Part shown: piece by piece, positions 36,551-46,285 of the stretch
Numbering within the stretch: position 1 is the first letter of the stretch
Layout of the letters: each line of letters begins with the position of its first letter
Source: Girardinichthys multiradiatus
Lineage: Eukaryota; Chordata; Actinopteri; Cyprinodontiformes; Goodeidae
Reading direction: 5' to 3'
DNA: 64,000 bases
NCBI RefSeq assembly: GCF_021462225.1
Contig: NC_061806.1
Span: forward strand, 26,308,144-26,372,143
Program-made: the position numbers and the translations under genes
The notes under the pieces: generated by a model
What the model saw: the letters and a program-made list of their open reading frames with translations, nothing else
The model's database searches: none
Told to the model about the DNA's origin: nothing

Positions 36551-38923
36551 TCTGACACCACGCGTAAAACCAACAATCCAATGTTTTACTGGTTGTCCTT
36601 TGGCCTTGATAACCACATGAAGATTTGTCAGTTTTCTTTTAATATTTATTAACAGTTAGCTTTTAAATGTGTAATATGTAATTTACCATCTAAAAATCCG
36701 CTACCAATCTTATATTGAAAATGTAATACTTGTCCAGATAGAAATATAGACATTTATGCTATAAGAAAAATAAAAAGAGGAATTAAGACCTGTTAATATT
36801 GAATCTCTGAATAAATTATACAAAGTACTTATTTATCTCTGTAAAGACTAACTTAACAACTGTTTTCATATTATCTACTCCTTTATTATATATTGCACTA
36901 AATAGGGTTTGGAGGATTTTCTTCTCCTCACTCTCAGCAGGAAGACTTTTCATTATCCTGGGGAACAATTTTCTAAATCCAAGTTAAAAACTTTGTTCTC
37001 AATTCTAAATAAAGATGTTCATCTGAGGTATAAATTACAAAATAATAAATAAGGCAATGTGTAGTTAGTCAATAAATTAGTGTTAAACATGAATGAACGG
37101 AACAGGACAAGGTTTTATTTTTGATATTTTTAACCAGACCCGGATGTATACTTGCAGCTAGCTTAACAGCGAGAGAATGATGGAGGTAAATTAATTTTGT
37201 TCTGAAATTATCCAAAGTCATTTGTTACAGCGTTCAGTTGGAGAGTTGTTCAAGTTTTTGTGAAGTTACAGCTAACATGAACAGATTATTATGAGCAAAA
37301 AACAATTCAAAATCCATGGAGGTCGCTGGCTAATAATCAAGCGCATGCTTACCAAGTAAAATATGTGCAGAAGCTGCAATCTGTAGCTCACATACCAGCT
37401 TCCTTTCTCTCCTCATTACACGAGATAAAAGCTGTTAATAAGACTCAAGTCTCAGACCAGGAGGCCAAGCGAAGTCTCAAGTATAGGGGTAAGACTAAGC
37501 CAAGTCTGAAGTCTTATTTTTTTGACTTAAGTGCTACCCAAGTGGGAGTCTCAAACTTGAGTTGCCATTTCTATTGTACAAATATGCATAATATTAAATG
37601 TCAGCATGGTTACAGTTTGTGAAAGGAACAGTGGAAATTCCTATAATTACACATTCTACACAACTGCTAAAACATGTGGCCCTAGACCAGTGGATAAACT
37701 AAATAAATCTTCTGAACTTATCTCCTAATATTGATATGTCCACTTGATGTATGGCCACATTTACACAAGGAGGGCATGTCTGAAATTTGAAGCGCAAAAC
37801 TTCTTTTGTTATTCCAAAAGAGAATGCATAATCTGAAACAACAAAAGCCAGACAGAAATACTTTTTTCTTCAGCAAAACTGCCCTCAAAGTGTTCTTGTA
37901 TCAGTCAGTCAACACATTCACTGTCCAGCCAGGCCTGTCCCACTCCACCTCACCTGGCAGACACATAAAGGCAGCCATCTTAAATCACGTCTCACTGCGC
38001 ACATCTAATGACTACTGAGCCCCTGCATATTTCAACATTAATTCATTAGAGGCGGGGATTGGGGGAGGAGGAGGGAGGGAAACCAGCAGCAGCAGGGAGA
38101 ATCCTTAGTGCTCTCTGATTAAGGCCGTTATGTTTTATAGAAGCCATTTTTCAATGCTTCCTCTGACAGGACTTGAGGTTATTAAATTGTGGGCTTCACA
38201 GAAAGACTAAGAGAGGAAAAGAGAGAAAGGAAGAGAGAGATAGGGGAAGGGATAGAGGATGATGGGAGGAAGAAAAAGGGAAGACAGATGGAGGCTGGAG
38301 AGAGACCGGGAACGATTAACAATAGCAAGGAGACAGGTTGCCAGGTCTCCTTTGGCTGCTGATAAAGTGAACTTCTTTTGATTTGTTTGTGTGTTACCTG
38401 TAGTTTCTGGGGTTATCTGTTTCTCATAGGAGCAAGATTACTGAGTGTGTGTTGTACTGTACATAGAAAACGGTTATTTTCTCTCTGTTAGATGTGATAC
38501 AGGGATTGAGTGAAGATAAGCAACAGAGGACACCGTTACAACTACTAACTGACCTTGAGACAGTGGTTTCTGGAACCTGCCACATTCACTATAATCACAA
38601 ACTGTGTTTAAAGTTACTCAGTTTACTACTTTTATGCATATTTTACATATTGATGACATTTTTTTTACTCACTTTGATAACTTGGCTATAAAAATAAACA
38701 GAAACCGCATTTGCTGATCTTGTGTAAATGACCTGTTTCCACACGAGGCTTTTTTGCAGTTCTTTCACATATTTGTTAGTGTTGTACCAGGTAGTATGTG
38801 GTATTGTTAGTACTGTACCAGTTAATATTTGTTAGTATTGTACCATATTGTACCAGTCTAGATATGTTTTTAGCCTTTAAATACTGTATTACTTTCTTAC
38901 ATTCATTCTAAATGTTGACACAG
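36551..38923. other. Unassigned DNA with a purine tract and candidate conserved block
   Basis: No gene was recognised. A G/A-rich tract runs from about 38200 to 38325. The preceding block 38030-38200 has no repeat signature and could be conserved regulatory DNA (speculative). Three spaced copies of gttagtattgtacca-like text start at 38775, 38806 and 38831. Confidence 0.35.
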
Positions 38924-38988
38924 GCAAAATATTTTTAACCCCAAATTCCAGAATGCCATTCTGGAATTTGGGGTTAAAGATATTTTGC
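38924..38988. repeat. Near-perfect 65-bp palindrome, 32-bp arms, 1-base centre
   Basis: The left arm 38924-38955 and right arm 38957-38988 are inverted copies that differ at one position, separated only by the C at 38956. The inner 22 bp of each arm are identical (left-arm core aaccccaaattccagaatg). The region is unrelated to the transposons nearby. Confidence 0.95.
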
Positions 38989-39139
38989 ATTTTATATCTG
39001 CATATTATGGAGATATAATTGTTTTTGTGCACAAAATGCAATGTTCCGCAAAAAATCACCGCATTCTGACAGATATCCCACCATAAATAACAGCTTTGAT
39101 AGCAATAATCAAAACTAAACTTTTTTGTCTTGCATTTGC

Positions 39140-39310
39140 ATTCTCAGTTTAGGTGTTCCTCAAGGATGTGTCTAGGCTCCTTTGCTTTATTTTATGTTCA
39201 CAAATAAAATACAGAGCAATAGTAGGGATTTGTCAGTCAGTAAATATGCAGATGAAGTAGTACATATCTCAAACCTGCAAAACATAAAAAGGCACCTCCT
39301 ACAGCCAGTA
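39140..39310 (+). mobile_element. CR1/Rex1-like RT fragment
   Basis: The plus strand reads as LGVPQGCV, a stop, APLLYFMFTNKI and then VSKYADEVVHISNLQ, corresponding to the RT motifs GVPQGCVLSPLLY and YADD. The second catalytic Asp of YADD is changed to Glu and a stop interrupts the first motif. It is a short dead fragment that lies just before the LINE insertion at 39422. Confidence 0.6.
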
Positions 39311-39421
39311 TGTTAGCACTCTTGTTTGATAGTAGTTTTGTGGGTCCTAACTTCTTCACATGAAATGTATTTGTTTATACATTCCTGTACCTCTAACAAA
39401 GTCGACGCAGTCCTCAAAAAT

Positions 39422-40107
39422 TGCGTACCCGTACTCGTACTCGTCGTCTTCCGCTTATCTGGAACCGGGTCACGGGGGCAGCAGACTCAGCAGAGACGCC
39501 CAGACGTCCCTCTCCCCAGACACCTCCTCCAGTTCCTCCAGGGGGAGCCCAAGGTGTTTCCAGGCCAGCCGAGAGACATAGTCCCTCCAGCGTGTCCTGG
39601 GCCGTCCCCTGGGCCTCCTCCCGGTGGGACGTGCCTGGAACACCTCCCGAGGAAGGCGTCCAGGAGGCATCCGGTATAGATGCCCGAGCCACCTCAACTG
39701 GCTCCTCTCGATGTGGAGGGTCAGCGGCTCTACTCCGAGCCTCTCCCGGATGGCCGAGCTTCTCACCCTATCTCTAAGGGAGTGCCCGGCCACCCTACGG
39801 AGGAAGCTCATTTCGGCCACTTGTATCCGGGATCTCGTTCTTTCGGTCATGACCCAATGTTCATGGCCATAGGTGAGGGTAGGAACGTAGACCAACCGGT
39901 AAATTGAGAGGTTTGCTTTTCGGCTCAGCTCTCTCTTCACCACAACGGACCGACACAGTGCCCCCATTACTGCGGCAGCCGCACCGATCCGTCTGTCAAT
40001 CTCCCGCTCCATTTTTCCCCCACTCGTGAACAAGACCCCGAGATACTTAAACTCCTCCACTTGAGGCAGGAACTCCCCTCCAACCTGAAGAGGACAAGCC
40101 ACCCTTT
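39422..40107 (-). mobile_element. Young 5'-truncated RTE/Rex3-like LINE
   Basis: This is a 686-bp 3' segment of the same LINE subfamily as the copy at 4881, with the same ACGAGT-type tail at its plus-strand left end (cccgtactcgtactcgtcgt from 39428). A perfect 11-bp target duplication, tcctcaaaaat, flanks it at 39411-39421 and 40108-40118. The 5' truncation is typical of target-primed reverse transcription. Confidence 0.92.
39470..40107 (-). pseudogene. LINE RT C-terminal fragment, frame still open
   Basis: The minus strand is open through the whole insert, about 212 codons with no stop. It covers the C-terminal part of the RT protein: RVACPLQVGGEFLPQVEEFK, YLGVLFTSGGKMEREIDRRI, then LSIYRLVYVPTLTYGHEHWV, FLRRVAGHSL and WLGHLYRMPPGRLPREVFQA. 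The catalytic FADD box, the rest of the RT and the endonuclease are absent because of 5' truncation, so the protein would be inert. The start Met at 40114 belongs to flanking DNA. The intact frame agrees with a recent insertion. Confidence 0.85.
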
Positions 40108-40118
40108 TCCTCAAAAAT

Positions 40119-41087
40119 CTGCTGTATCAAATTCTTTACTTGTCTTATTCCTTCTGGTGAAGGGTATAACAAAGTAAGTACTGGGTACTGTAGGCAGCAA
40201 GTGCCACTTTTACATAAATGTCCAAAATGGATTTGCAAACTTTCTGAGAAACTGAGTTTTCATGAAGTTCGAAGTCCTTGTTTTGGAATGGTCCAAGCAA
40301 GTATAATGTAAAAATGTATAAAAAAAAAAAGTTGTCTGAAACGTTTCCTTTACAAAATAACTGAAATATATTTTAAATTTCGATGGAAAAATTGTAAAAA
40401 AGTATGTAGTAATTGTGAAATGTATTATTACTACCATTTTTTCTACTGAAGTGTCATATTTCATCTAATAATGTAACACAAGTGATATCTACATATTTAG
40501 CCAGATACTTTTTCATAAGCCTTTAATAAAATGTTCAGATTTAAAGTATAGAATTATGTGACTTTAATTTCTGTATCAGGCATTAAAGGGTTTATGTTGC
40601 CACAATCAAAAAGACGTGCTATGGTCAGAGTAGATAAGGAAGTGGCACAGGCACCAAGCCTACTTTAATATCAGTCAGCTTCAAGGGTCACGATGTAGAA
40701 CTGGTTTCAAATTCCACCTTGGAATTGCAAGAGATAACTAGCTTACCTTACTGGAAAATATAAACTATAAGTCATAGTACTTTCTGTTGTGGTATACAAA
40801 ACCTCTCAGTTAATCAGGAAGGAAGATAATTTCAACTTAATTCAACTTAATAACCTATACTTCCATAAGTTTTCCTGTAGCCACAAACACCCTGTCCAGG
40901 AAACTGTCCGGTTTCCAATTTAGTACACTTGGAGACCACCAATGGGAAAGTAAAAAAAAAAAAATCTGATTTACAAGAAGCTGGCATGTTTTAAAGGAGC
41001 ACTACAGGGCAGGGGCAGACTGGGGAGAAAACATGGCCACAGGAATTCCTTACAGACTGGCCCACTTTCAATTGCTAGGGCTATAAA
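40119..41087. other. Unassigned AT-rich DNA
   Basis: No gene or repeat family was recognised. A direct duplication of aattcaactt occurs at about 40832-40851. Confidence 0.5.
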
Positions 41088-41089
41088 TA

Positions 41090-41287
41090 CAGGTCCTTCT
41101 CAAAATATTAGCATATTGTGATAAAGTTCATTATTTCCCATAATGTCATGATGAAAATTTAACATTCATATATTTTAGATTCATTGCACATTAACTGAAA
41201 TATTTCAGGTCTTTTATTGTCTTAATACGGATGATTTTGGCATACAGCTCATGAAAACCCAAAATTCCTATCTCACAAAATTAGCAT
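41090..41287 (+). repeat. Left 198-bp terminal inverted repeat of the Tc1 element
   Basis: It is matched base for base by 42503-42700 in inverse, except for one position. The outer direct-repeat copy lies at about 41097-41118 and the inner copy at about 41271-41290. A TATA-like or promoter motif was not identified with confidence. Confidence 0.95.
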
Positions 41288-41307
41288 ATCATTAAAAGGG
41301 TCTCTAA

Positions 41308-42405
41308 ATGAGCTATGAACCTAATCATCTGAATCAACGAGTTAACTCTAAACACCTGCAAAAGATTCATGAGGCCTTTAAAACTCCCAGCCTGGTTCAT
41401 CACTCAAAACCCCAATCATGGGTAAGACAAGCCGACCTCACTGCTGTCCAGAAGGCCACTATTGACACCCTCAAGCAAGAGGGTAAGACACAGAAAGAAA
41501 TTTCTGAACGAATAGGCTGTTCCCAGAGTCCTGTATCAAGGCACCTCAGTGGGAAGTCTGTGGGAAGGAAAAAGTGTGGCAGAAAACGCTGCACAACGAG
41601 AAGAGGTGACCGGACCCTGAGGAAGATTGTGGAGAAGAGCCGATTCCAGACCTTGGGGGACCTGCGGAAGCAGTGGACTGAGTCTGGAGTAGAAACATCC
41701 AGAGCCACCGTGCACAGGCGTGTGCAGGAAATGGGCTACAGGTGCCGCATTCCCCAGGTCAAGCCACTTTTGAACCAGAAACAGCGGCAGAAGCGCCTGA
41801 CCTGGGCTACAGAGAAGCAGCACTGGACTGTTGCTCAGTGGTCCAAAGTACTTTTTTCGGATGAAAGCAAATTCTGCATGTCATTCAGAAATCAAGGTGC
41901 CAGAGTCTGGAGGAAGACTGGGGAGAAGGAAATGCCAAAATTCCAAATGTCCAGTGTCAAGTACCCACAGTCAGTGATGGTCTGGGGTGCCATGTCAGCT
42001 GCTGGTGTTGGTCCACTGTGTTTTATCAAGGGCAGGGTCAATGCAACTAGCTATCAGGAGATTTTGGAGCACTTCATGCTTCCATCTGCTGAAAAGCTTT
42101 ATGGAGATGAAGATTTCATTTTTCAGCACGACCTGGCACCTGCTCACAGTGCCAAAACCACTGGTAAATGGTTTACTGACCATGGTATCACTGTGCTCAA
42201 TTGGCCTGCCAACTCTCCTGACCTGAACCCCATAGAGAATCTGTGGGATATTGTGAAGAGAACGTTGAGAGACTCAAGATCCAACACTCTGGATGAGCTA
42301 AAGGCCACTATCAAAGCATCCTGGGCATCCATAAGACCTCAGCAGTGCCACAGGCTGATTGCCTCCATGCCACGCCGCATTGAAGCAGTCATTTCTGCAA
42401 AATGA
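41308..42405 (+). CDS. Tc1-like transposase (DD34E), intact
   Basis: The product is a cut-and-paste transposase that would bind the element's inverted repeats and integrate at TA. It has 365 codons with no break, against about 340-360 for the family. Residues 45-145 hold two helix-turn-helix segments (KATIDTLKQEGKTQKEISER and ATVHRRVQEMGYR) separated by a basic GRKK/GRKR linker (86-94) that resembles the AT-hook/nuclear signal of Tc1 proteins. The catalytic triad is visible as D185 in LFSDES, D275 in FIFQHDLAPAH and E310 in [11 protein letters not shown]. There are 34 residues between D275 and E310, hence DD34E. VMVWGAMSAAGVGPLCFIKG (223-242) is the usual glycine-rich core. The first ATG lies just inside the left inverted repeat, and the next in-frame Met is at residue 142, so this start is the sensible one. 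The N-terminal 40 residues are the least certain. No intron is needed. Confidence 0.95.
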   Translation: MSYEPNHLNQRVNSKHLQKIHEAFKTPSLVHHSKPQSWVRQADLTAVQKATIDTLKQEGKTQKEISERIGCSQSPVSRHLSGKSVGRKKCGRKRCTTRRGDRTLRKIVEKSRFQTLGDLRKQWTESGVETSRATVHRRVQEMGYRCRIPQVKPLLNQKQRQKRLTWATEKQHWTVAQWSKVLFSDESKFCMSFRNQGARVWRKTGEKEMPKFQMSSVKYPQSVMVWGAMSAAGVGPLCFIKGRVNATSYQEILEHFMLPSAEKLYGDEDFIFQHDLAPAHSAKTTGKWFTDHGITVLNWPANSPDLNPIENLWDIVKRTLRDSRSNTLDELKATIKASWASIRPQQCHRLIASMPRRIEAVISAK

Positions 42406-42502
42406 TTCCCGACCAAGTATTGAGTGCATAACTGTACATGATTATTTGAAGGTTGACGTTTTTTGTATTAAAAACACTTTTCTTTTATTGGTCGGATGAA
42501 AA

Positions 42503-42700
42503 ATGCTAATTTTGTGAGATAGGAATTTTGGGTTTTCATGAGCTGTATGCCAAAATTATCCGTATTAAGACAATAAAAGACCTGAAATATTTCAGTTAAT
42601 GTGCAATGAATCTAAAATATATGAATGTTAAATTTTCATCATGACATTATGGGAAATAATGAACTTTATCACAATATGCTAATATTTTGAGAAGGACCTG
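42503..42700 (-). repeat. Right 198-bp terminal inverted repeat of the Tc1 element
   Basis: It is the inverse of 41090-41287 with one mismatch. Text between the stop codon (42405) and this arm is a short 3' untranslated stretch with several A/T runs. Confidence 0.95.
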
Positions 42701-42702
42701 TA

Positions 42703-43394
42703 TATCTCTATTTCTATAAATCTCTATCTCTCTCTCTCTTCTGATCTTTGCTGCTCACTGTCACCTGGCTGGCCCTGTAGCGCTCGTTCATGTGTTTACA
42801 GGTCCTCTCCAAAATGTTTTAAGGCATTATGGTGCCGCAAAACAAGAATGTGCTGTGTGATTATGGGACTGAGCGCAGGCTGAATTACCAGCCCACCAGC
42901 TCGCTAACCAACCGGCCCACCAGGGAAATCCCTGGTAGTCCTGTATACCAGTCCGCCGCTGCTGCAGGGTATCCGTGGTGGCTTCATGAGAGGAATAATT
43001 GAGTGGTATACATGAGTGGAATACATGAGTGGAAATTTGTCCATGAGACATCATGGACAAATTACCACTTGATAGAACTATACAGATGTCACACTTTGGA
43101 CTGGTATGTGGCCAGGTGGTTGTATCGTGCGAATGCCCAACATGTTGGGTGTACGTTTTGCAACCCAGGGAGATTAATGTGTGTAGGTGATCCTAACATA
43201 CACTCCGCTATCATGTTACACTTATCTGAGATTGGGTCACAGGGCAAACAGTTCAATGAGGGAAACACAGGCATCAGTCTCACCAGAGACGCTGTCCAGA
43301 TTCTAGAGATCCCAAGGCATTCCGAGGCCATTAGAAATATACAGTATAATCCATCCTGCAAGTTCTTGTTCTGCCCTGAAGTCTTATTCAGTGG
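42703..43394. other. Unassigned DNA with a short CT microsatellite
   Basis: A tctctatctctctctctct tract lies at 42721-42740. A 139-codon open frame at 43003-43422 has no recognisable domain and overlaps an antisense open frame, so it is not called. Confidence 0.45.
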
Positions 43395-43600
43395 AACTTA
43401 TCAAAAAAGAAAAACTCCATAGGAGACACCCAAGAGACAACTTGAAAATATTCCTGAAACACTTCCACCGTTGCCTTTCAATGCTGTGGTACAGTGTCTC
43501 TACTCTGAACTGACCAGGGATGACACAGCTCCTCATTATATCTCCAACGCGAACCCCAGTCACCCGGCGGAGGTAGCTCATTCCAACCATGATGATCCTC
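43395..43600 (-). mobile_element. RTE/Rex3-like LINE C-terminal fragment
   Basis: The minus-strand frame reads VGMSYLRRVTGVRVGDIMRS and then a YHSIERQRWKC-like segment. These correspond to AEMSFLRRVAGHSLRDRVRS and LHIERSQLRWLG in the younger copies. It is short, diverged and lacks both ends. Confidence 0.65.
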
Positions 43601-44799
43601 TATGAAAATATTGCCCAGTGATTGGCAAATGTCGCCCAGATTAGGGAGACAGTGGAACTCTCCTGGAATCTGAGATTTTTGGGTTTAGTTGCTGGCAAGA
43701 ATAAAATGGTCAAGCCTTCACTTCAGGGGATGAGCTAGGATCAGCCAGAAACAGCCATAGTTAGCCACACTAGTGTTTCCTGACCACTTGTGTGGAGGAA
43801 CATTGAGGTCAGATGCAATGCAAACCAGGGGACAATGCAAATGCAAACCAGGGGGCAATGCAAACCTTGGGCCAGGGCCCTGGATCATAATCTGGTTTAA
43901 TCCTTGGAGCTAAATACTTTTTTCATCAGATAGTGTAACTATATTCATATGTGTTTTATTAGTTAAAAATTTTCCTTTCATCCTGTGAAAAATATAAGGT
44001 AGTAATTAAAAATAGATATACGGTTAGATATAAGACATGGGTATTGTAAAGGTATTACAGATGGAATGCTGTTTCCTAAAGTTATCAGAAATATAATATA
44101 AGTGGTTGTGCTTTAAAAAGAGCAGCAAATATGCACTTATGGGTGAATGAATTGAAGCCATGGCTCAGTGTAAACATGAAAAGTTACAGATATAAATGTT
44201 GAACGTAATATTGAGTATTATTAAATTGAAAAGAAAAGAAATCAATACAATGTAGTAGAACAGTGTCTTTTACACTGACAGCAGCCAATCTTGGTTTCTA
44301 TGATGAAATTAACAACCAGATGCACTTCCATGTCTGCCAGTGGCTCCTTCAAATTTTCCAAATGACTGCTCTGTGCCAGGCCCGTCAACAAATTGAGTCA
44401 TCATATCCTGACAGCTGTTCCTCCTTTCCCTCACAGTCACATATGAATCAATTACATGGGCACTGGCATCATTATTAAAGCAACACAAACACAAATCTTA
44501 GCATGCCGTGTCAAACTCCTATCATTTATAGCAAAGTCTACAATTACAAATACATCCAGCATTGCACTTAAAATTAATCCTTTGCTGATAAAAAGGATCA
44601 ATGCACTCACAATCACGTCTAGGTTTGCTCTTTATGTGTACAAAAAGTTCTTGTGAGCATAGAGCATGTGGGTGGAAAGGGCTTTGGAAGGAGGGCAAGA
44701 ATCAAAATACCAAAACCAGAGTTTAGGAAGGCAATCATAAGGCTGTCTCGAGGAGGCACAGGGGGGCGATACCAGCTAAGGAGGTCAGCGGCGACAGTG
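43601..44799. other. Unassigned DNA with a small tandem repeat
   Basis: Three imperfect copies of gcaaaccagggggcaat occur at about 43818-43873. No gene was recognised. Open frames near 44263-44656 lack domains. Confidence 0.5.
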
Positions 44800-45585
44800 G
44801 AGTGAGCTCTGGAGGCCGGTGGGACAGGAACCTTGGAGGCCAGCGGAGATGAAGACTTGGAGGTTGGCAGCGGCAGAGAAGAAGCACTAGAACCCAGCGT
44901 CGGTGAAGTTATGGGGTTGACCAAGATGTATTAAGAACCCATGGAGGGCCTTTTCAGGAGATTTGGAGGACCCACGGAGAACTGTCAGGAGCCGGCCGGG
45001 AGATGTGGGAGTCCAAGGTGGAACTCCGGAGACTGAAACCCATGCTGTAACTCAGGAGAATGGAACTCACAACGGAGCTCCAGAGACTGGGACCCACAGA
45101 AGAGCTACTGGGACTCGGACCTATGTAGAAGCTCTGGAGATGGGTACCCACGGAGGAACCTTGAAAAGTGGTGGTGGAACCACTGGAACCTTTATTGGAA
45201 CTGTAAAGAACGGTGGTGGAAGCATTGAAACCCTCAGTAGAACCCTGGGAGAATGGTGGTGTAACAGCTGAACCCCTAGAGAATGGCAGTGGAACTGCTG
45301 GAGCCATCAGAGGAACCCTGGAGAACTGCAGTTCAACCGCTGGAAACCTCAACAGAGCTCTGAAGAATGAAGCCCTGGAGAGCAGCTTGGAAGCTGTAGG
45401 AACCCTTGAAGGAGCTCAAGAGAGCATCATGGAAGCTAGAAGAACCCTTGACGGAGCTCTGGAGAGTGGCTTTGAAGCCAGGAGAACTCTGTACAGAGCC
45501 CAGTTGAGCATCGTGGAAGATGGAAAAACCCATGACATAGCTCAGGATTGGGAAAACAAGGCGGTCCACCTGGACACCTTCATTG
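44800..45585. repeat. 42-bp degenerate minisatellite (14-residue period)
   Basis: The unit is about 42 bp, in the style gaacccttgaaggagctcaa, gagagcatcatggaagctag, aa. Nine successive units can be followed clearly from about 45170 to 45585, with looser ones back to about 44800. Because 42 is a multiple of three, every frame repeats every 14 residues. This keeps long open frames on both strands (plus 45213-45680, minus 45333-45836 and 44954-45352). The plus frame shows a pattern of the type ALESGFEARRTLYR. There is no known domain. Confidence 0.8.
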
Positions 45586-45829
45586 GAGAGTTTGGGACCA
45601 GGGACATGAGGCGGTCTGATCTCGAACCCCTCAGAGAACTCAAGAAAAGGAACATCAAGCTTGAACACACCATTCCCTAAGTTTAACATGGTGGTGGTGA
45701 CATATTGTGGAATGCAGGCAGAGTGAAGCTGGTCAGTGTCGATGGACATATAAATACAGGACAATCCACAGAGGAAAAACTTAGAGGCTGAAGAAGACTT
45801 GAGACTGGGGCAGAGGTTGTCCTTCCAGC

Positions 45830-46285
45830 TGGACATCCTAAATATACAGCCAGAGCTGCAATAGAAGGGCTTACATCAAACCGTGAAAGTGTGTTATCCA
45901 ATGATCTAGTCAAAGACCAGATCGAAATCTCAATGAGGATCTGTGTAAAGACTTGCAAATCACTGTTCAGAGACACTCCACATTCAATCTGACTGAGCTT
46001 GAGCTACTTGCAAGGAAGAATTGGTAAAACGTTTAGCCTCAAGATGTGCAAAGCTGGTAGAGAGATATTCCTAAAGACTTTCAGCTGTCGTTGCAGCATA
46101 AGGCCTGAATCCAAATGTAAATTAAACTTTTACAATTTTTATTTTTAAAAAAATCCATGTATCCTTTTCCTTCTACTTCACAAATATGCACTGCTTTGTA
46201 ATGGGGTATCACACAAATCTCTGTAAAATACATAGCATGGCAAAATGAGAAAAACTCCAAGGGAAAAGGAATACTATCAAATGTA
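45830..46285 (+). mobile_element. Tc1-like transposon 3' half (decayed)
   Basis: The plus strand follows the distal part of a Tc1 transposase from the second-Asp region (cctaaatatacagccagagc at 45838-45857) through a degenerate PDLNP-E segment near 45915 and a 'ctgactgagcttgagctact' segment at 45991-46010. It continues to a 3' untranslated end with 'ttccttctacttcacaaata' near 46165. Frames are broken. It is the same family style as the remnant at 9600-10360. Confidence 0.68.

Larger units (their letters stand above)
41090..42700 (+). mobile_element. Complete Tc1-like DNA transposon, IR/DR type
   Basis: This 1,611-bp element has 198-bp terminal inverted repeats (41090-41287 and 42503-42700) that differ at a single position by eye (G at 41233). 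It is flanked by TA at 41088-41089 and 42701-42702. The ends read caggtccttctcaaaatatt. Within each inverted repeat the outer text tctcaaaatattagcatat recurs at the inner edge as tctcacaaaattagcatat, so two transposase-binding-like direct repeats sit in each arm. This is the IR/DR arrangement known from Sleeping Beauty-type Tc1 elements. It carries one open transposase gene. Everything expected of an autonomous copy is present. Confidence 0.96.

Noticed and set aside
37430..37560. Direct aagtctcaagt-like repeats as a tandem array
   Set aside because: Only a few short, irregular matches; no measurable period.
45213..45836. Repeat-bearing open frames on both strands as a secreted or repeat protein gene
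   Set aside because: The 42-bp period makes long open frames on both strands unavoidable; no signal peptide or known repeat class.
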